From NCBI GenBank assembly GCA_964030785.1, contig OZ034971.1:31658304-31722303 (forward strand): a stretch of 64,000 bases of DNA, given 5' to 3'. Of this stretch, positions 1 through 10,530 are shown in pieces; the stretch's first letter is position 1, and each line of letters opens with the position of its first letter. Made by a program: the position numbers and the translations under genes. The notes below the pieces were generated by a model, which was not told the origin of the DNA, did no database searches, and saw only the letters and a program-made list of their open reading frames with translations. The stretch is from Siderastrea siderea (taxonomy: Eukaryota > Cnidaria > Anthozoa > Scleractinia > Rhizangiidae).

Positions 1-533
1 GGATGCAGGTCATTTTTTAGTTAACTTAAGCCCACGATATATGCTTCTCACAGCTAAGATACCGTATATGCATTCTAATACCACCTGTATGCCTGATACC
101 TATCGGAAAGTTTGAGTACAGGTGTACTGCCGGTCTTGCAGATCCTGACCCTATTGAAATTATTAATCCTGGCCTTGGCAGGCAAATCACGCAATGTCAT
201 ATCAAGTGGTTCGTTTTGGTTAATTCTCTATCTTTTTCTATACATCAGATAAATATGTATATGCCCTCTACAGCCACACCCAAACCATACCCAACTTCAG
301 TCCAAAAGGCAGGACCCAAACTCTGTACAATTTTTAGACAAAAAATACCCTCTTGGCAAAAATACCCTTTTAGGTAAAAAAAGTACCCTTTTGGGTGGCA
401 CATACCTGTTTTCGCGTACAACCCAAGCACACGGACTCCCAATTAAACATCTTGCTTTGTTAATCGTGTGCCAGTTCCTCCCACGGCCTTCAATGTTTGG
501 CCATGTTTCTTTACAGTAAGCTATACGGGCTAG
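1..533. other. Unannotated flank left of the tRNA-like array
   Basis: No open frame, tRNA or transposon terminus that I can support. The stretch at roughly 150-240 reads without stops in one plus frame for about 25 codons, which is too little to call coding. Confidence 0.4.
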
Positions 534-546
534 TAGTATCTATAGT
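534..546 (+). repeat. 13-bp direct repeat, left side of array
   Basis: TAGTATCTATAGT, identical to 4102-4114. It looks like a target-site duplication of the whole tRNA-like array. Confidence 0.65.
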
Positions 547-668
547 TGAAATTATGAATATATGAGATTCATATATTTGAACTGCGGAATGAAGAAATCA
601 ATGTAAAGAAGATCCTCGCAGTTATTAACGCAACTTATGCAGTTGCGAAAAGAAAGCCTGAAAAAATC

Positions 669-740
669 AGGCTTGCCGGGATTCGAACCCTGACCTCTGC
701 GATACCGGTGCAGCGCTCTAACCAATTGAGCTAACAAGCC
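669..740 (-). tRNA. tRNA-Thr(GGT)-like, inverted copy
   Basis: Same 71-nt sequence as the plus copies, on the opposite strand and head-to-head with the copy at 995. T-loop variant TTCGAAT. Confidence 0.5.
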
Positions 741-994
741 AACTGGGAGCTGGTCATTAAATTGGTTCGTAATATACCCGGGAAAGATGAAGATGAAAAT
801 TATGAATATATGAAATTCATATATTTGAACTGCGGAATGAAGAAATCAATGTAAAGAAGATCCTCGCAGTTATTAACGCAACTTATGCGATTTCTTCATT
901 CCGCAGTTCAAATATATGAATTTCATATATTCATAATTTCATCTTCATCTTTCCCGGGTATATTACGAACCAATTTAATGACCAGCTCCCAGTT

Positions 995-1066
995 GGCTTG
1001 TTAGCTCAATTGGTTAGAGCGCTGCACCGGTATCGCAGAGGTCAGGGTTCGAATCCCGGCAAGCCT
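995..1066 (+). tRNA. tRNA-Thr(GGT)-like, array copy 1
   Basis: Cloverleaf reading: acceptor GGCTTGT/GCAAGCC (7 bp, last pair T-G), D stem GCTC/GAGC, anticodon stem CTGCA/CGCAG with one A-C mismatch, loop CCGGTAT giving anticodon GGT (Thr, codon ACC), variable AGGTC, and a T stem of only 4 positions (AGGG/CCCG, one mismatch) around TTCGAAT. Box A (TAGCTCAATTGG) and box B (GGTTCGAATCC) are intact. Position 33 is C, not the near-invariant U. A T6 run at 1069-1074 sits in the loop of the hairpin GCCTGA-T5-TCAGGC and is a plausible Pol III terminator. It could be a functional tRNA, but the short T stem and C33 make a Pol III-transcribed tRNA-derived repeat more likely. Confidence 0.55.
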
Positions 1067-1241
1067 GATTTTTTCAGGCTTTCTTTTCGCAACTGCATAA
1101 GTTGCGTTAATAACTGCGAGGATCTTCTTTACATTGATTTCTTCATTCCGCAGTTCAAATATATGAATTTCATATATTCATAATTTCATCTTCATCTTTC
1201 CCGGGTATATTACGAACCAATTTAATGACCAGCTCCCAGTT

Positions 1242-1313
1242 GGCTTGTTAGCTCAATTGGTTAGAGCGCTGCACCGGTATCGCAGAGGTCAGGGTTCGAA
1301 TCCCGGCAAGCCT
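1242..1313 (+). tRNA. tRNA-Thr(GGT)-like, array copy 2
   Basis: Identical to copy 1 in the tRNA part (GAATCCC variant); unit to next copy is 248 bp. Confidence 0.55.
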
Positions 1314-1489
1314 GATTTTTTCAGGCTTTCTTTTCGCAACTGCATAAGTTGCGTTAATAACTGCGAGGATCTTCTTTACATTGATTTCTTCATTCCGCAG
1401 TTCAAATATATGAATTTCATATATTCATAATTTTCATCTTCATCTTTCCCGGGTATATTACGAACCAATTTAATGACCAGCTCCCAGTT

Positions 1490-1561
1490 GGCTTGTTAGC
1501 TCAATTGGTTAGAGCGCTGCACCGGTATCGCAGAGGTCAGGGTTCGAATCCCGGCAAGCCT
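1490..1561 (+). tRNA. tRNA-Thr(GGT)-like, array copy 3
   Basis: GAATCCC variant; unit 247 bp. Confidence 0.55.
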
Positions 1562-1736
1562 GATTTTTTCAGGCTTTCTTTTCGCAACTGCATAAGTTGC
1601 GTTAATAACTGCGAGGATCTTCTTTACATTGATTTCTTCATTCCGCAGTTCAAATATATGAATTTCATATATTCATAATTTCATCTTCATCTTTCCCGGG
1701 TATATTACGAACCAATTTAATGACCAGCTCCCAGTT

Positions 1737-1808
1737 GGCTTGTTAGCTCAATTGGTTAGAGCGCTGCACCGGTATCGCAGAGGTCAGGGTTCGAATCCCG
1801 GCAAGCCT
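1737..1808 (+). tRNA. tRNA-Thr(GGT)-like, array copy 4
   Basis: GAATCCC variant; unit 248 bp. Confidence 0.55.
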
Positions 1809-1984
1809 GATTTTTTCAGGCTTTCTTTTCGCAACTGCATAAGTTGCGTTAATAACTGCGAGGATCTTCTTTACATTGATTTCTTCATTCCGCAGTTCAA
1901 ATATATGAATTTCATATATTCATAATTTTCATCTTCATCTTTCCCGGGTATATTACGAACCAATTTAATGACCAGCTCCCAGTT

Positions 1985-2056
1985 GGCTTGTTAGCTCAAT
2001 TGGTTAGAGCGCTGCACCGGTATCGCAGAGGTCAGGGTTCGAATCCCGGCAAGCCT
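1985..2056 (+). tRNA. tRNA-Thr(GGT)-like, array copy 5
   Basis: GAATCCC variant; unit 247 bp. Confidence 0.55.
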
Positions 2057-2231
2057 GATTTTTTCAGGCTTTCTTTTCGCAACTGCATAAGTTGCGTTAA
2101 TAACTGCGAGGATCTTCTTTACATTGATTTCTTCATTCCGCAGTTCAAATATATGAATTTCATATATTCATAATTTCATCTTCATCTTTCCCGGGTATAT
2201 TACGAACCAATTTAATGACCAGCTCCCAGTT

Positions 2232-2303
2232 GGCTTGTTAGCTCAATTGGTTAGAGCGCTGCACCGGTATCGCAGAGGTCAGGGTTCGAGTCCCGGCAAG
2301 CCT
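2232..2303 (+). tRNA. tRNA-Thr(GGT)-like, array copy 6
   Basis: GAGTCCC variant (A to G inside the T loop/box B); unit 247 bp. Confidence 0.55.
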
Positions 2304-2478
2304 GATTTTTTCAGGCTTTCTTTTCGCAACTGCATAAGTTGCGTTAATAACTGCGAGGATCTTCTTTACATTGATTTCTTCATTCCGCAGTTCAAATATA
2401 TGAATTTCATATATTCATAATTTCATCTTCATCTTTCCCGGGTATATTACGAACCAATTTAATGACCAGCTCCCAGTT

Positions 2479-2550
2479 GGCTTGTTAGCTCAATTGGTTA
2501 GAGCGCTGCACCGGTATCGCAGAGGTCAGGGTTCGAGTCCCGGCAAGCCT
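2479..2550 (+). tRNA. tRNA-Thr(GGT)-like, array copy 7
   Basis: GAGTCCC variant; unit 247 bp. Confidence 0.55.
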
Positions 2551-2725
2551 GATTTTTTCAGGCTTTCTTTTCGCAACTGCATAAGTTGCGTTAATAACTG
2601 CGAGGATCTTCTTTACATTGATTTCTTCATTCCGCAGTTCAAATATATGAATTTCATATATTCATAATTTCATCTTCATCTTTCCCGGGTATATTACGAA
2701 CCAATTTAATGACCAGCTCCCAGTT

Positions 2726-2797
2726 GGCTTGTTAGCTCAATTGGTTAGAGCGCTGCACCGGTATCGCAGAGGTCAGGGTTCGAGTCCCGGCAAGCCT
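2726..2797 (+). tRNA. tRNA-Thr(GGT)-like, array copy 8
   Basis: GAGTCCC variant; unit 247 bp. Confidence 0.55.
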
Positions 2798-2972
2798 GAT
2801 TTTTTCAGGCTTTCTTTTCGCAACTGCATAAGTTGCGTTAATAACTGCGAGGATCTTCTTTACATTGATTTCTTCATTCCGCAGTTCAAATATATGAATT
2901 TCATATATTCATAATTTCATCTTCATCTTTCCCGGGTATATTACGAACCAATTTAATGACCAGCTCCCAGTT

Positions 2973-3044
2973 GGCTTGTTAGCTCAATTGGTTAGAGCGC
3001 TGCACCGGTATCGCAGAGGTCAGGGTTCGAATCCCGGCAAGCCT
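2973..3044 (+). tRNA. tRNA-Thr(GGT)-like, array copy 9
   Basis: GAATCCC variant; unit 248 bp. Confidence 0.55.
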
Positions 3045-3220
3045 GATTTTTTCAGGCTTTCTTTTCGCAACTGCATAAGTTGCGTTAATAACTGCGAGGA
3101 TCTTCTTTACATTGATTTCTTCATTCCGCAGTTCAAATATATGAATTTCATATATTCATAATTTTCATCTTCATCTTTCCCGGGTATATTACGAACCAAT
3201 TTAATGACCAGCTCCCAGTT

Positions 3221-3292
3221 GGCTTGTTAGCTCAATTGGTTAGAGCGCTGCACCGGTATCGCAGAGGTCAGGGTTCGAATCCCGGCAAGCCT
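3221..3292 (+). tRNA. tRNA-Thr(GGT)-like, array copy 10
   Basis: GAATCCC variant; unit 247 bp. Confidence 0.55.
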
Positions 3293-3467
3293 GATTTTTT
3301 CAGGCTTTCTTTTCGCAACTGCATAAGTTGCGTTAATAACTGCGAGGATCTTCTTTACATTGATTTCTTCATTCCGCAGTTCAAATATATGAATTTCATA
3401 TATTCATAATTTCATCTTCATCTTTCCCGGGTATATTACGAACCAATTTAATGACCAGCTCCCAGTT

Positions 3468-3539
3468 GGCTTGTTAGCTCAATTGGTTAGAGCGCTGCAC
3501 CGGTATCGCAGAGGTCAGGGTTCGAGTCCCGGCAAGCCT
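3468..3539 (+). tRNA. tRNA-Thr(GGT)-like, array copy 11
   Basis: GAGTCCC variant; unit 247 bp. Confidence 0.55.
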
Positions 3540-3714
3540 GATTTTTTCAGGCTTTCTTTTCGCAACTGCATAAGTTGCGTTAATAACTGCGAGGATCTTC
3601 TTTACATTGATTTCTTCATTCCGCAGTTCAAATATATGAATTTCATATATTCATAATTTCATCTTCATCTTTCCCGGGTATATTACGAACCAATTTAATG
3701 ACCAGCTCCCAGTT

Positions 3715-3786
3715 GGCTTGTTAGCTCAATTGGTTAGAGCGCTGCACCGGTATCGCAGAGGTCAGGGTTCGAGTCCCGGCAAGCCT
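3715..3786 (+). tRNA. tRNA-Thr(GGT)-like, array copy 12
   Basis: GAGTCCC variant; unit 247 bp. Confidence 0.55.
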
Positions 3787-3961
3787 GATTTTTTCAGGCT
3801 TTCTTTTCGCAACTGCATAAGTTGCGTTAATAACTGCGAGGATCTTCTTTACATTGATTTCTTCATTCCGCAGTTCAAATATATGAATTTCATATATTCA
3901 TAATTTCATCTTCATCTTTCCCGGGTATATTACGAACCAATTTAATGACCAGCTCCCAGTT

Positions 3962-4033
3962 GGCTTGTTAGCTCAATTGGTTAGAGCGCTGCACCGGTAT
4001 CGCAGAGGTCAGGGTTCGAATCCCGGCAAGCCT
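3962..4033 (+). tRNA. tRNA-Thr(GGT)-like, array copy 13 (last)
   Basis: GAATCCC variant. Its unit is cut at about 4101, where the 13-bp flanking repeat begins. Confidence 0.55.
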
Positions 4034-4101
4034 GATTTTTTCAGGCTTTCTTTTCGCAACTGCATAAGTTGCGTTAATAACTGCGAGGATCTTCTTTACA
4101 T

Positions 4102-4114
4102 TAGTATCTATAGT
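4102..4114 (+). repeat. 13-bp direct repeat, right side of array
   Basis: TAGTATCTATAGT, identical to 534-546, immediately after the truncated last unit. Confidence 0.65.
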
Positions 4115-6640
4115 ATCGCTAAATTTAACATCGCAGTTGTAAGGATAGTTTGCTTTCGTCAGTAGTTACTTCAAGCACCTTGAAAGTTGGCGCAGATCAT
4201 CCTTTTTTATCTGGTTCTAAATCTTTAACTAATGTAAAGGCGTCCCATATTTTTCGAGTAATGCCTCTGCCTTGACGTTGACCTTCTTTAATTCATCTTA
4301 TTTTTTTGTGGGGGAAATGAAAGAGGATTTAGTTTTTTTTTTTTTTTGAAACAGCAAAATAGTTTTAGCAATTGCAAGAAAAGAAAGTTTAACTGAATTG
4401 AAAATTTTCCTAGATACATTTTCCTGGTACATTTGGACTGAAATTGACATGGAGTAGTGTCTATGTGAAACGAAATCAAACCCAACCAGAGCTAATGTAA
4501 TTTAAAGTTATTTAACATTTATCTCCAGTTGACTGAGATTCTTGATGAAAAATTGCAGTGTTTGGTAGCAAATATGCTTCTTCAAAGAAGCCCGTAGATT
4601 GCATGTGACGGTATTTATCCTTACCCTGAGGTATGTACTCAGATTGGTTATATTTTCATGCGCGATGCGTGAAGATGTTCTAACGGGCGGAAGAATCGGG
4701 AGCAATTAATACCTGCTTTTGCCGAACGCCATTCTAGATTATCCAAATTTGTTCGTTTGCTTTTTTATTTTACTTTTTCAATTCTAATTTATTCTAGATT
4801 TCAACTTGTGGCCTTAATAAATTGCGATCAATTAAACTGACGAAATCAGGTCCAAAAGATTGTTTAGTGATTACGTGAAACATGTATTATTATTATTATG
4901 TCTGACTACGTATCCTCAGACGGCATTCGGCAAAACCCCTTCACCCCCTAAACAGAGTATTCTGGAGACAAAACACAACTGAAACAATTGCTCAATTCTT
5001 GAGGTTTTATAGAATGTAAGCTACATTTGGTTACCGACTATTAAACTGCAACAAGTCAGACACACCGCGGATTCATACACACAAAGACAAATCGGTATAA
5101 CAGTTATTTAACCGTAAAACGTTAAGCCCCCATCATGTGTGAGGTGTAGGCTGGTATTATGAATTTCTTGTTCCTCGTAGAATATGCGAAACAAGAAAGC
5201 CTTCTGGGCATTTTAACCGGCCGTTCTGACCATCCCCACCCCTGGGTTTCACAAATGTTAGCGCGATCCTCTATTTATACGAACCGGCGTGACCAAAAGT
5301 GTGATTTTGTGACACAGTATTTTGACTACAGCGTTACTGGATGACGTAATGTTTACACTCTGATGACTCAGCTTATCTTTCTTATCGCTTTTATTTCTGC
5401 TGAAAAACTCAAATTCACTCAAACGTTGAATGTCGGTATAAATTTGCCCACAACTGAGGATGCTTACAAAGGGATGACGAAATATTTACTATTGTGCCTA
5501 GACCGTGAATACAAACAGTGAACACAGCAGTAGAATCGAAATATAACGCTTGATAAACTCAAGCTCGAGCAGATCGTCAGAGTCTGGGGCACGTTAAGGC
5601 ATATCTCATGACGTGATGTTTAAATCCGGTTTGCTAACCCGGGAATCCCCATGCAAAGTAAACAAGTTGACTCGGAACGGCTACGTACCAGGCTTACAAA
5701 ATTACCTCAAACCCAACCAACACCACACACAAACCACACGCATCGCTTGATAATATTCAGTTATTTTCTAACTTAAAGACTCTTAATAGCTACCTTATTA
5801 ATTGATCTCCTTATTAATTACCGATTCCTTCTTCTTTATGCAATTAAAATCAACTTCTCGCGTCAAATAAACACTCATCTCTCTCCCTTCTCAAGAACTA
5901 TGATGTACCAATGGTGCAATCCCCTAATTGCATCATCATACTAGTGCCAATCCCTTCTCTTCCTAAGCCACCGTTCCTTACCACGCTAATAAGCTGCAAA
6001 CAGAGCTGTCGTTTCTCTACTCTGCGAAATACAGGTTACCCAGTGAGAAAACTTACAATCCACTTCGGAAACCGTTCCCCCATAAAACGCCAAGGGAAAC
6101 TGCCTCTCACGCAGCGCAATATTACATCGCTGCTATACAAAACGCAACTTTCAAAGCAAATCACATTCACAGAAGCGTGATATGCCCCTCGCGTTCACAA
6201 ATCTTTCCACTTCCACAATTTTACAGTCTTCAAAATGTCAATCCCCATAACAAAACTCCTGAGCTAAAAAATTAGTTATATGCGCATGCGTCTTATATAA
6301 GACAGTACCACTCTTGAGTACCCGTACCACAAGCTTTACAGCACTTTTTTCGTCTGTTAAGCCAAATGACGAAAAAAAAATCGTGTCCATTTTATAAACC
6401 GGCGGTCGCCAGATGGCGACGGTCGGTTAATTATTTGGATGCCATTTTCCCCTTGTAAAATAGTAGATCTACCATCGAGAAGTTTTCCACGCACGAAAGT
6501 CGATTCTCTGTGTCACGCACAGTAACGCAACCTCTCGACTTCAATTTTCTCATTTCAGTCTGTTTTCATGGCCTATAAATATATTTTAGATTCTGAATGA
6601 TTGAAAATAAAACCGAACAGCCAAATGAATCTATGAATCC
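4115..6640. other. Intergenic stretch, no supported gene
   Basis: AT-rich DNA with short open frames only. The best, 5911-6180 plus (89 codons), has no recognisable motif. I see no convincing splice-framed exon or transposon terminus. A short (TTA)n run lies near 4886-4900. Confidence 0.4.
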
Positions 6641-6839
6641 TCTTTTGCTAGGGGATTGCTTTCAACCAAATTGCTCCATCCCTGCTCGATCCTGAGTCAT
6701 ACATGGGACACTTAAATATGGTAAAATAGTTAGCGTGAAGTATATTCCACAAAGACTGAGGATACTTTGCATAATTGTGTGCTGCCCAGAAATATACAAA
6801 CATCTCTCTGTGGAGTTTAAGAAAAATATTTACACCTAC

Positions 6840-7787
6840 TTTGACAACAAAATTTCCTTTTTCCACAGCTAGAAAGTGGCCTGGCATCGCAGCAAAGCTT
6901 AATGCCCAACCTGAGTCTCGCGTTTTGTTTTGTATAACTTGCAAATCAGTAGAAAAAAGGTAAAGCTGCTAGGTCTGGGACAAACGAATTCAACATCATC
7001 CAATTACAATTAACATCAATCGACATTGACTGGAATTATTTAACATCATACCACAAGGTGCAAAACTCGTTTAACTTGCCAATTCGACAATTTTGAAAGC
7101 CCGATGGAGGTTGGGGAAGGGGGTGGGCAGTTGACCCTTGCTTAGGTAAAAGGTTGTCGCTGTGTAGGACAACACGCTCCAAATTAGGTCCTTGTTTAGG
7201 ATAAATGACAAAATACACACTCTCTTGTTTAACACAATTTTGAAAGTGTTTTAAAGAGCGGCAAACGTCTCCGGATGTTTGATTGCTAAATGCTGTACAA
7301 GCCATATTTAAAGACGACAATCGTTCAACTATACCCTCTTCAGGACAAGTTAAGACCATGTTTAGGACAGACTCGCCAGGGCTTAAGACCTAAGATCAGA
7401 ATTTTTGTGTTTTTGGCAATTCTTGTTTACTCTTAGAGGTAACATTCTCTCTGACAGCTAGCCCGCGTTTGAAGCCGTATTTTTTCCAGCTTAGGTACAG
7501 CGATAACTCTAACGATGATTATTTTAATCAGTTTTAGTCAGTTCTAGTCAAATGATAAATGAATTACTTAATCAGTGCGAGAACTTAACCGCTGTAATTT
7601 AGAAAAATGAAAATTATCTCACCCGTGCCGCGATCATTAAATTCCCTGTAAAGGACAGCCTGGGGGCTTGTAGTGGCTTTCTTTCTAGTTTTACATACCT
7701 ACCAGACTTAAATGATTTGATGGCGTACGTCCCTGTTGTTTTCCACCCTGAAGGGAGTCTGTGAGCTGCGGACAGGATAAACTGCAG
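6840..7787 (-). pseudogene. Beta-trefoil (IL-1-like) gene remnant, copy A
   Basis: Two exons homologous to copy B. The upstream exon (7787-7623) ends at a good donor (CACGG/GTGAGA) but carries a 1-nt deletion near the end, in the segment after LSFTGN, which shifts the frame. Its 5' acceptor AG is lost (ACCGC where copy B has AACAG). The downstream exon (6946-6840) still reads through LQVIQNK, WALSFAAMPGHFLAVEKGN and FVVK to a GTAGGTG donor, but its acceptor is CTACTG instead of CTACAG. These three lesions make a functional product unlikely. No downstream last exon is recognisable. The copy is useful as an independent check that the frame is protein-coding in its relatives. Confidence 0.65.
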
Positions 7788-7852
7788 GATCACTCCAAGC
7801 GGTAAATAACAAAAAAAACATTAGTTTCAACTGTAACAATTATCATTGTAGA

Positions 7853-7914
7853 TAAATAAATCAATAAATAAATAAATAAATAAATAGACAAATAAGTAAG
7901 TAAGTACGAATATG
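7853..7914 (+). repeat. (AAAT)n-type microsatellite
   Basis: Runs of AATAAATAAATA. A shorter counterpart lies at 37057-37078 in copy B, so it predates the duplication. Confidence 0.8.
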
Positions 7915-8095
7915 ACTAGATTTTCTCAAAATGAAAAAAAAATTAAACAAACAAACAATAATACGTTGGGGATTTTTATCAGACGGTGGCTAAGTATTGC
8001 ATAGATAGCAGCCCGTGCCATCTTGTTGGAAGCTCGATAGATCACGCCTTCCTATTTGCGATTTATAAGCCTTTAAATTAAAACACACAGAGTAA

Positions 8096-8168
8096 TGCCA
8101 TGGTCAAACGGGTAAGCGCATTGCACTTTCCATGGCAGATGGTTCGAATACTGAATGCACCCAATTGG
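8096..8168 (+). repeat. tRNA-like Pol III promoter unit, copy A
   Basis: Box A TGGTCAAACGGG (8101-8112) and near-consensus box B GGTTCGAATAC (8141-8151) at tRNA spacing; the stems between are poor. Probably the head of an old tRNA-derived SINE. Conserved in copy B at 41292. Confidence 0.45.
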
Positions 8169-8898
8169 GGCGCTTGTTGCCCTTTTCTGTAACATTTTTT
8201 CCTTGATTTGATGACACTTCTGCAAACGTTTACCGGAGCTAACTGCTCCTACGTTTTAAATCTCATCTCAAAAACTGTCGTCTTCAAGTTGTTTGTACGT
8301 GCTGAGAAAAACATTTCCAGCGTTTGCCAAAAGGCAACGGTAAAAATGGACCAAGTGTACTTTAACAGATCATCGAGCACTTGCTTTGATGTTAATTTAA
8401 CTATATAACCCTCTCGATTTGACTGAAAGTCCAGGTTAAGAAACCTTTCTTTTAAAGTATGGCCAGGAGCTCCCCGTAAGCTTGAAATGGGAACAAATGA
8501 TTTCAAAAGTGATGAAAAAATTACGGCAAAAGACTGACTGGAATTCTATCAGAATACCCATTTCTGATCTCTGATCTCCCTCACAAAACCAAATGTGATG
8601 GACTGTAATCAACTTCCATCATTGCAATGTTGCACTTTATTCCCAAACAGCTTGTTTCTTTTTGCTCAACAGAATCTTTTCATCATATTTTATTGCATAT
8701 TTGATGAGATTTAGCCAAATCTCATGAAAATTAGATTAGCAAAATTTGGATATTATGCCAGGACACTGGCACAATAAAAGATAATGCAGAAATTAACCAA
8801 ATCACACAACACTCGAACGTTGACACGGTTTCTTAATAATCGTGTATTTTATAATTGTAAAGACGATATAATTTCCCTGCATAATTCCGGTCAAGATA

Positions 8899-8902
8899 GT
8901 AT
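8899..8902. other. Target-site duplication GTAT of the gypsy element (left)
   Basis: GTAT precedes the left LTR and is repeated at 15709-15712. Copy B is uninterrupted here (about 42030), which confirms the insertion. Confidence 0.75.
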
Positions 8903-9228
8903 TGTAACGTGCGCTGCGTCGGTCGACGACCGCAACAAATTCAGCTCTTAAATAGCCGTTTATTACTACACTCAGCGGATCCTCTACAGTGCAAGATCAG
9001 CGCACTAAAAACCATTACAACATGTAAGTCCCTTTTATACCTAGAGTTGCGTGTATACTACGTTGGCTATTCGCGATATAACCGACCTACATAACTACGT
9101 TAATTATTTGTAATCTTAACGGTTCTTTAGAGTTCGTGCACACACTTCTAAAATAACTGTTTCGTTACGTTTCTTAACGGTTCCTTGCCGCTGGTGCACA
9201 ATAGTTCTAAAATAGCTGTTTCGTTACA
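8903..9228 (-). repeat. 3' LTR of the gypsy element
   Basis: 326 bp, begins TGTAACG and ends CGTTACA. It contains a short internal direct repeat of TTCTAAAATA(A/G)CTGTTTCGTTAC near its right end. Confidence 0.95.
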
Positions 9229-9244
9229 TTTGCCCCCTCCCAAC
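9229..9244 (-). other. Polypurine tract of the gypsy element
   Basis: On the minus strand GTTGGGAGGGGGCAAA abuts the 3' LTR. Confidence 0.75.
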
Positions 9245-9443
9245 AAAAAGCGATGCGTCCTCGCATCAAGGGGTTCAACTATTAACAATAATTCCTGATA
9301 AGAAATTACAACAGTTCCTCGATAAAGTCAACAAATCAATGTTCTTCGGATGTCCTCTCAATGACAACGTAAGAGCTTAAATAATGAAACTGAAATAATT
9401 TAATAAAGAAAACAACTGTCCTTTACTTGTAAGCAGAAGGTTT

Positions 9444-10446
9444 TCATCTGCTATCAACTTGATTTAGCGTTCCTTCATAATGTGTTTGATGCTCACTATC
9501 CTTAAGTCTTTGGTAAGTGCATGTACATTCTACTAGCACTTCAGTGTCACACCGATGGTCAGACAGGCGTTTTTGTCGTTGGTTCTCAATCTGTAGACGC
9601 TCCCGAGCAAATTCGTTACTCGGTATAGATGGGCGGTGTGTTGTCTCCAGGAGGAACACCAGATATAAGCTCCAGGGGAAGTCGAATCTCTCTTCCGAAC
9701 ATCAGCTCATTCGGCGTATAATCGGTACCCTCAAGCACAGCTGATCGATACGCCATAGAAAGAAGGGGAATATAGCGATCCTAAACCCGTTGGTTTTCTT
9801 TGACAAACTTTGACAGCATGGCTTCCAGTGTGCGGTTGAATCTTTCTACCATCCCACCAGATTGTGCTCGTAACGGTGTTGTTCGGGTCTTGCCAATGTC
9901 GAGAAGTCTGCACATCTCCTTGAACAAAACGGATTCGAAATTCCACCCTTGGTCTGTATGTATTTATAAGGGAACGCCAAATCTACTAATGACCTCTTTA
10001 GTCAAAATGTGTGCCACAGCTTCTGCAGTTTGGTCCGGCATGGCATGGACTTCAGTCCACTTCGAAAAATAGTCCATTACTATCAAGTCATACCAGTTTC
10101 CTTGCTCTGTTTCTGGCAGAGGTCCCAATACATCAATCGCAATCCTTTCAAGTGGTGCTCCCACATGGTACATCTGCATAGGAGCCTGAAATTTCCTTTG
10201 CGGCTTCCGTCAAGAAGAACGCTTCGTGCATCTCCGGCACCACTCCTTGACATCACGGGTACTTCCACACCAGTAGTATCTCTGCTTGACACGTTCAAGG
10301 GTTTTCTTCACTCCAAGATGCCCCGTAGTCACTGAGTCATGAAGAGAAACCAGTAGCCTTCCTTGGAGACTTTTAGGAACAATTAATTTCAGACTCTGTT
10401 CCTGCTTACTCCCAATTGCGATACAGGATTCCATCACTGAGGACAA
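9444..10446 (-). pseudogene. Gypsy integrase, broken
   Basis: Integrase inserts the element cDNA into the host chromosome. The minus frames give the N-terminal HHCC zinc region (H...H in SLHDSVTTGHLG, then C...CRRC near 10230-10350), the first catalytic Asp in AIDVLGP (near 10125), the second in HTDQG (near 9950) and the Glu in GMVERFNRTLE (near 9850). Stop codons interrupt it, for example just before HTDQG and after the C-terminal part. There is no clear chromodomain at the C terminus. Frame changes occur around 10200 and 9960. Confidence 0.85.
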
Positions 10447-10530
10447 GTCTCTTGAACTGCGCCCAGTAAACTTTAACTTCGGGGGATAGAGATGAAACCT
10501 GTTCCCACGGTGGGCGCTCTTCCCCTGATT

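Larger units (their letters stand above)
534..4114. repeat. tRNA-Thr(GGT)-like tandem array framed by a 13-bp direct repeat
   Basis: One inverted full unit (tRNA part 670-740, minus) and an inverted partial unit (about 797-888) are followed by 13 head-to-tail plus-strand units with tRNA starts at 995, 1242, 1490, 1737, 1985, 2232, 2479, 2726, 2973, 3221, 3468, 3715 and 3962. Unit length is 247 or 248 bp; the extra base is a T in the ATAATTTTCATC tract. Units are almost identical, so homogenisation or amplification is recent. The last unit stops after CTTCTTTACAT. The sequence TAGTATCTATAGT occurs at 534-546 and again at 4102-4114, directly abutting both ends of the array. The repeated 61-codon open frames are only translations of the tRNA-like sequence. 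Confidence 0.9.

Noticed and set aside
547..4101. CRISPR-like array
   Set aside because: Units are 247 bp with no unique spacers, and the genome is eukaryotic.
998..4165. Thirteen identical 61-codon open frames (LAQLVRALHR...) as small proteins
   Set aside because: They begin at TTG, lie over the tRNA-like sequence and repeat because the DNA repeats. No codon-level conservation distinct from the tRNA.
6648..6944. 98-codon minus frame as a complete gene
   Set aside because: Only its first ~35 codons are exon-homologous; the rest is intron and downstream sequence.
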